DNA of 64,000 bases from Sulfurovum sp. (lineage in GTDB: Bacteria; Campylobacterota; Campylobacteria; Campylobacterales; Sulfurovaceae). A program made the position numbers and the translations under genes. The notes beneath the pieces are model-generated. The model was not told the origin of the DNA. It did no database searches and saw nothing but the letters and a program-made list of their open reading frames with translations. Position 1 is the first letter of the stretch; every line of letters begins with the position of its first letter. Shown here in pieces: positions 59,445 through 64,000 of the stretch. The stretch is from NCBI GenBank assembly GCA_027063305.1, contig JAMORY010000028.1, forward strand, positions 36,492 to 100,491. The letters run 5' to 3'.

Positions 59445-60023
59445 ATGAAGTATGAGAATATGGTTCTATGGGAGAGATTGGTCAGTGAAACAGTTGGCAG
59501 TACACTTGAGAAAACGATGATCGTAGATGATGTATTCGCATTGCTTCAAAAGGCATATGCTCAGGTGAAAGGTGGGCTTCATTTTCCCGATAAAGATACG
59601 CTTGTTTCCTCAACAGCACAATGGCGTGTGATCTATCTTGATGAAGAGATCGTCGGGGTCGTTATCTATAAAGCTAAAAGAGGCTTGAAAATGGTTGCGA
59701 TGGGGATCTCTTCAGAGATAACTTATACGCTTAGAGATTATGTTAAACGAATGTTGACAGATATTTTTCAAATGACTTTTGGAAAGACATGGATGGAAGT
59801 AAGTGAAGGAGCGGAGCGTTTTTTGCTTAAGATAGGAGGGGAGAGGTTTGTGATCTCCAATAACTATGCAAAAGTGCTTACGGAAAAAGAGATCATCTCT
59901 CTGGATAATGATGGAAAACACTACTATCGAGAGATCAATGGTGTACTCAAACGAAAAATGATCATAGGAACTATAAGACATAAAAATATTTTTACCGATG
60001 AAAGAAGAGAAGCCAAGGTATAG
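59445..60023 (+). CDS. Unknown protein joined to the adaptation genes
   Basis: A 192-residue protein I do not recognise. The ATG at 59445 has AAGGAG eight bases upstream. It is mixed alpha/beta, with strands such as WRVIYLDEEIVGVVIYK and MVAMGISSEITYTL, and ends in basic residues (KRKMIIGTIRHKNIF, given as positions about 171-185). No membrane helix or known catalytic motif is visible. It lies two bases before cas2 and under promoter 8, so a role in spacer acquisition is a reasonable guess. Confidence 0.6.
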   Translation: MKYENMVLWERLVSETVGSTLEKTMIVDDVFALLQKAYAQVKGGLHFPDKDTLVSSTAQWRVIYLDEEIVGVVIYKAKRGLKMVAMGISSEITYTLRDYVKRMLTDIFQMTFGKTWMEVSEGAERFLLKIGGERFVISNNYAKVLTEKEIISLDNDGKHYYREINGVLKRKMIIGTIRHKNIFTDERREAKV

Positions 60024-60025
60024 TC

Positions 60026-60301
60026 ATGTATCTTCTTGTGATGTACGATATCAGTGACGATAAACGAAGACGACAGGTTGAAAAACTGCTCTCCACTTAC
60101 GGAAAGAGGGTGAACTACTCTGTATTTGAGGTGGAGATCAATAGCGTGGATTATGGTGTATTGCTTCGAAAGCTAAAGAAGGAGAGCAGTGCAAAGCTCG
60201 ATCATATTCGGATTTATTTTCTGGATAAGATAGTACTTACCAGATCGTTTGTACTTCATACTAATGCAGAGGTTTTTAACCATGAGCCGTTATATATTTG
60301 A
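60026..60301 (+). CDS. cas2: Cas2
   Basis: A 91-residue ferredoxin-fold protein that dimerises and bridges two Cas1 dimers during spacer integration. The opening YLLVMYDISDDKRRRQVEKLL has the conserved Asp at the end of strand 1 (quoted part: MYDISDDKRR), and YSVFEVEI is strand 2. Its 3' end overlaps the RT-cas1 start by 20 bases. Confidence 0.95.
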   Translation: MYLLVMYDISDDKRRRQVEKLLSTYGKRVNYSVFEVEINSVDYGVLLRKLKKESSAKLDHIRIYFLDKIVLTRSFVLHTNAEVFNHEPLYI

Positions 60302-62450
60302 AAGATCGTTCGAAGAGGTTTTTACCAAACAGCGTCTCTACTATGAACTGGGGATGCTAAAACTTCCAGCAAAAGAACACGAATCGGTACGGCAGAGTAT
60401 TGAAAAGGGTGTTTTTTTCTCCGAAGACCCCAAAAGAACATTTTTGCTTCCCAAAAAGGACGGTAGTTTCAGAACCGTTGCACTTGCGAGTAGCAGAACG
60501 AAGATCGTACAGCGTGTCCTTGCTAATGAACTGGCATCCGTACTTACATTCAGTAACCACAGTTATGCGTTTCGTAAAGGCAAATCTCCCTACAAAGCGA
60601 TCATGCGTGTGAGGGACTATTTGAAGCGTGAGCGTTTTGTCGCCAAAGCGGATATTGAGAAGTTCTTCGACCGTATCGATCATACGATCTTAATGCGTAA
60701 ACTCGAAAAGATCATTTGTGACAAGAAAATACTCCATCTTATCGGTTATTATCTTTCTCAGGGTTTTTTGCAAAAGAACCGATGGGTAGATAAAAGTACG
60801 GGGGTCTACCAAGGGGATGTACTCTCTCCGCTACTTTCGAATATTTATCTGAATGACTTTGACTTCTACCTTGAGAGGGAAGGTGTGAAGTTCGTCCGTT
60901 ACAGTGACGATATGCTTTTTTTGGGTCAGACTCAAGAAGAGGTCTCTCAAGCACGTAAAAAAGCTTCGATGTATCTGGCAAAACTCAAGCTGAGATTTAA
61001 TGTAAAAAAGACCTACTTGAGCGATATAGACAAAGGGTTCGAGTATCTGGGTATACATTTTTTGGGCAATGAGATGAGCATCGAGACGGTTCGTCTTGCT
61101 CAAAAAGCTAATGCACTTAAAGAAAAAACCAGAAACCTGACCCTTGATCAGAGTATTGAGAAGCTCAATGAGATGGTTTCGGGGTTTTTGAACTACTATG
61201 CCAAACTCATTGATGATGAGGCACAGATGCAGCTGTTGCAAGAACGGCTGGAGGAGGTGGTTGTAGAGAAGATCGTACAAACAAAGAATAAAGATAGATC
61301 TATTTCAAAAAATAGACTTAGAGTGTTGCTGGAGAGTCTCAAAAGCTACATACCCCAACATCGGCGAAGATGGATAGAGAGGTTGATCACGCGTGCCTAT
61401 GAGATACTGGCGTTACAACAACCGTTAGACTCCGCAAAAAAGAGGGTGGCAAATGAGAAGCGGCGTTTTTTGCAAAAACAGATCAAAGGATCGGAGCTTG
61501 TGGTGACCCAAACGGGTGCATTTATCGGGTTCTCTCAAGGGAAACTGAAGGTAAAACTGCGTGGCAAGGTCATTGCGGAAGCTCCCATTGCACGAGTAGA
61601 GCGTATTTTGATCCTCAATAAACAGATATCTCTCTCTGCCTATGTCATTCATGAGTGCAGTAAGCGTAAGATAGACATCGATTTCATCGCTAACGATACG
61701 CCTTATGCACTTTTGACTTACTACGGACACATTTCCCCCAAGCTTCACCAAGAACAGCTTAAATTGCAGTTCTCGTCCCGTGGGCTGGCTTATGCAAAAG
61801 AGATCACCCATACCAAAGCGCTCAATCAGATCAATCTTTTGAAATACTACAACCGTCGCAGACACGATGCTTTTATTGCATCGAAGATAGACCAGATGAA
61901 AGTGTTGCTGCGTAAAGTGGCGGATGTCAAGGAGAAAAAGAGTCTATTGGGTATTGAGGGGAGTATTGCAACCCATTACTGGAGTGTCTTTGGTACGATT
62001 ATTGGTGTTGAAGGTTTTCTCCGAACCCATAAAGACTCTATCGATGAGATCAATCAGGCGCTCAATTATGGATATGCCATACTCTATAACAGGGTACAGT
62101 CGGCACTGTTACATGAGGGGTTGAACCTGAACTATCCGTTATACCATGCCATGCAGAAGAATAAACCGACCCTTGTGTTCGATATGGTTGAGGAGTTCAG
62201 ACAGCCTGTAGTCGATCGTGAGATCATCGCTATGCTCAACCGTGGACAGAAAATACGACAAAACAACGGTCGTTTGACAAAGGAGAGCATTAAGCTGATC
62301 GTACAGCATATTCAGGAACGATTGGCTACACCGACCAAGAGCAGGTATGGGAAAACGCCGCTTTATAACATCATAGGGTTTCAGGCAAACTTGTTGAAAC
62401 GTACTATTTTGGAAGGTAAAAAATATAAGGGTTTTGTTAACAGATATTAG
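60282..62450 (+). CDS. cas1: Reverse transcriptase-Cas1 fusion
   Basis: A 722-residue spacer-acquisition enzyme. The N-terminal RT (about residues 15-290) has Asp124 in AKADIEKFFD, the GVYQGDVLSPLLSN motif and the catalytic Y207-S-D-D210. A helical maturase-like linker follows, then a Cas1 domain (about 400-722) with E559 (GIEGSIATHYW), H622 (LYHAM) and D634 (FDMVEEF). There is no Cas6 domain at the N-terminus, unlike some RT-Cas1 proteins. Active-site residues of both parts are present, so acquisition from RNA is plausible. The ATG at 60282 has AGAGG upstream. Confidence 0.95.
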   Translation: MSRYIFERSFEEVFTKQRLYYELGMLKLPAKEHESVRQSIEKGVFFSEDPKRTFLLPKKDGSFRTVALASSRTKIVQRVLANELASVLTFSNHSYAFRKGKSPYKAIMRVRDYLKRERFVAKADIEKFFDRIDHTILMRKLEKIICDKKILHLIGYYLSQGFLQKNRWVDKSTGVYQGDVLSPLLSNIYLNDFDFYLEREGVKFVRYSDDMLFLGQTQEEVSQARKKASMYLAKLKLRFNVKKTYLSDIDKGFEYLGIHFLGNEMSIETVRLAQKANALKEKTRNLTLDQSIEKLNEMVSGFLNYYAKLIDDEAQMQLLQERLEEVVVEKIVQTKNKDRSISKNRLRVLLESLKSYIPQHRRRWIERLITRAYEILALQQPLDSAKKRVANEKRRFLQKQIKGSELVVTQTGAFIGFSQGKLKVKLRGKVIAEAPIARVERILILNKQISLSAYVIHECSKRKIDIDFIANDTPYALLTYYGHISPKLHQEQLKLQFSSRGLAYAKEITHTKALNQINLLKYYNRRRHDAFIASKIDQMKVLLRKVADVKEKKSLLGIEGSIATHYWSVFGTIIGVEGFLRTHKDSIDEINQALNYGYAILYNRVQSALLHEGLNLNYPLYHAMQKNKPTLVFDMVEEFRQPVVDREIIAMLNRGQKIRQNNGRLTKESIKLIVQHIQERLATPTKSRYGKTPLYNIIGFQANLLKRTILEGKKYKGFVNRY

Positions 62451-62878
62451 CACTGTCTATGTAGAGAGATGTGCGTACTTTTTTATAAAGAAAATTTTAA
62501 GCAAAACTTTTGAAAATAGCGCTTTTGTGGAGATGTACGATTTAATGTTAGAAATGGCAAAAGTACGTACATGTGCATATTTGGTTCAGGTTGAGGTTGA
62601 TGTTCGTATTTTTAGAAAACTTTAAGAAAAGACCCCTCATATTTACGGGTTTTGGGAGGGTGTGCTTTTGTAAAAGTGCGTACTTCTATTTTTTTCTATT
62701 TGAGCAAGGAGAAGTTCATACTTGTATGAAGGCTCAAATGACCGTTTTAAGGGGATTGTAACGAAAAACTTGTCACAATTGCCTTGTACATTTGCATAGA
62801 TGTACGTACTTTTTTGCAGGTTCCTTAACAGCGTGTTGTTCTGTTTTGTGTACGATGCAGATGCCCTAAAAAAGGGCT
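62451..62878 (+). promoter_or_regulatory. Probable CRISPR leader with iterated GTACGTAC-type motifs
   Basis: This 428-base stretch between RT-cas1 and the first repeat carries no convincing gene. It contains several near-copies of a motif: GTGCGTACTTTTTT at 62471, GTACGTAC at 62563, GTGCGTACTT at 62676 and ATGTACGTACTTTTTT at 62801, with partial copies at 62535, 62602 and 62848. Some lie on one strand and some are palindromic. The leader role is inferred from position next to the adaptation genes. Confidence 0.6.
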
Positions 62879-63758
62879 ATTCCCGATAACAGTAAAATGT
62901 TTAGGGGTTTGAAACAACCTAATATATCTTTCCATATCCGATGACCCATGATCCGCTATTCCCGATAACAGTAAAATGTTTAGGGGTTTGAAACATTGTT
63001 ATGAATCTGGTATTATTTATTCCATCATCATAAAGATTCCCGATAACAGTAAAATGTTTAGGGGTTTGAAACGATAGCGACTCACCGTATTTTTTATTGG
63101 ACCAGGCTCCTTTATTCCCGATAACAGTAAAATGTTTAGGGGTTTGAAACAGCATGTCGTTAAACTCCTCTACTTTCCCATTGCCGCCAATTCCCGATAA
63201 CAGTAAAATGTTTAGGGGTTTGAAACCTTTAAAAGAGGATATGTTGCAATGATACCTGACTATTCCCGATAACAGTAAAATGTTTAGGGGTTTGAAACTA
63301 CAGAGGCATCGTCATCTGACAAGAGAGCTTTTCTCTCTATTCCCGATAACAGTAAAATGTTTAGGGGTTTGAAACGAATCCGTATTTTGAGATATAATCT
63401 CCTCTAAATCTATTCCCGATAACAGTAAAATGTTTAGGGGTTTGAAACCTATAGCCTCTTTAAGACTATTTAAAGCCTTACCAAGTTTATTCCCGATAAC
63501 AGTAAAATGTTTAGGGGTTTGAAACTAGTACAATTCTTTGAACTTCTTTGAACCATAGAAGTACCCGTATTCCCGATAACAGTAAAATGTTTAGGGGTTT
63601 GAAACAGATTTCATAAGCTAATTGACGTGTTGGCACAGCTTTGTAATTCCCGATAACAGTAAAATGTTTAGGGGTTTGAAACAAGAGTTTCCTCTTTATG
63701 TGTTATTTCACAGACAATAGGATTCCCGATAACAGTAAAATGTTTAGGGGTTTGAAAC
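62879..63758 (+). CRISPR. CRISPR array: 12 repeats, 11 spacers
   Basis: Twelve identical 37-bp repeats start at 62879, 62958, 63036, 63114, 63190, 63262, 63339, 63412, 63489, 63569, 63646 and 63722. Each begins ATTCCCGATAA and ends GGGGTTTGAAAC; the final TTTGAAAC would be the 8-base crRNA tag. Spacers are 42, 41, 41, 39, 35, 40, 36, 40, 43, 40 and 39 bp, all different. CCC pairs with GGG and AACA with TGTT inside each repeat. No repeat is degenerate, so the old end cannot be told by decay. The last repeat is followed by about 47 bases before the flanking direct repeat. Confidence 0.99.
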
Positions 63759-63805
63759 TTAGATGATTGCGGCTTGACAGTTTTAGCACAAAATACTTCC
63801 GACGT

Positions 63806-63839
63806 ATAAAAAGTCTCAAACTTGAGAACTGGGCAGTTA
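63806..63839. repeat. Right copy of island-flanking direct repeat
   Basis: Matches 45168-45201 at 33 of 34 positions, in the same orientation, including the palindrome TCTCAA-AC-TTGAGA. It lies 47 bases after the last CRISPR repeat. Confidence 0.85.
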
Positions 63840-63965
63840 GCTTTTAAAAGAACCACTTAAGTTGTCTTGACCCAATACAAATTAAGATAGTGTAAATAAG
63901 GAAACATTACTACAGTGAAGATACGATAGAATAGACCACAACTATTTTCAAGGAGTCTTGAACCA

Positions 63966-64000
63966 ATGTATCGTTTTCTTTTACCCCTGCTAAGTATACT
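63966..64000 (+). CDS. Start of a secreted or membrane protein, cut by the window edge
   Basis: ATG at 63966 with AAGGAG ten bases upstream opens MYRFLLPLLSI, a signal-peptide-like beginning. Only 11 codons are visible, so no product can be named. Confidence 0.45.
   Translation, partial: MYRFLLPLLSI

Noticed and set aside
62434..62625. Short plus-strand ORF in the leader
   Set aside because: Begins inside RT-cas1, lacks a ribosome site, and consists of leader motifs.
62919..63155. Minus-strand ORF through the CRISPR array with a repeated peptide motif
   Set aside because: It is only the array translated: the recurring residues come from the 37-bp repeats.
63668..63856. Minus-strand 62-codon ORF at the array end
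   Set aside because: Covers two array repeats and the flanking direct repeat; no ribosome site or coding character.
1..64000. tRNA, rRNA, transposase, integrase or prophage genes
   Set aside because: None was recognised by eye in gaps or frames; the island boundaries rest on the direct repeat only.

Overview
The window looks like a chromosome segment of a Campylobacterota (epsilonproteobacterial) organism, probably of the Sulfurovum/Sulfurimonas kind. This is inferred from family content and gene order. DUF2018-ispB-hemA-proS (with hemC nearby) follows the order I recall from Helicobacter pylori, pyrD-M16 protease-dapA-SDR reductase the order I recall from Campylobacter jejuni, and a UPF0323 lipoprotein sits beside a glutathionylspermidine-synthase-like gene. 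Genes are tightly packed, often with 4-base overlaps; GTG and TTG starts occur, and promoters show a good -10 box with little or no -35. No rRNA, tRNA, transposase or prophage gene was seen.

Bases 1-45110 are mainly housekeeping. They hold a Ste24-like protease, prmC, dtd, a DNA-deoxyinosine glycosylase flanked by inverted repeats, apaH, ftsA-ftsZ with a periplasmic folding factor, bioA, rsmH with an ftsL-like gene, an outer-membrane receptor/periplasmic protein/GGDEF-EAL module, the heme-prenyl-proS operon, a UbiD decarboxylase, ahpC with a Fur/PerR-type regulator, rseP, pgsA, a FabL-type enoyl reductase, dapA, an M16 protease, pyrD, cysS, a PAS protein behind a cyclic-di-GMP-I riboswitch, murJ and atpZ. 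Spacers contain 7-bp tandem arrays and several dispersed inverted-repeat families.

Bases 45168-63839 form an accessory island bounded by a 34-bp direct repeat with one mismatch. It carries a type III-A CRISPR-Cas locus: cas6, an HD-less cas10/csm1, a YhcG/DUF1016 PDDEXK nuclease inserted inside the csm operon, csm2-5, a separate HD-domain protein, csx20, a CARF-HEPN ribonuclease, a WYL regulator, cas2, a reverse transcriptase-Cas1 fusion, and an array of 12 identical 37-bp repeats with 11 spacers. Between effector and adaptation genes sit genes that are not standard cas genes: zinc-ribbon and glycine-zipper proteins, a 40-residue basic peptide, two helical proteins, a DUF4258 protein, two paralogous GTPases (one ending in a glycine zipper) and an unknown gene joined to cas2.

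The most notable observation is that eight transcription units in the island, from cas6 to the cas2/RT-cas1 operon, share one promoter layout: an imperfect palindrome AGACA-N5-TGTCT, exactly 11 bases, then a -10 hexamer. This suggests that the GTPase, zinc-ribbon and helical-protein genes belong to one regulon with the CRISPR machinery. The island may therefore be a single, membrane-linked, RNA-sensing defence system under one regulator, for which the WYL protein is the only candidate seen.
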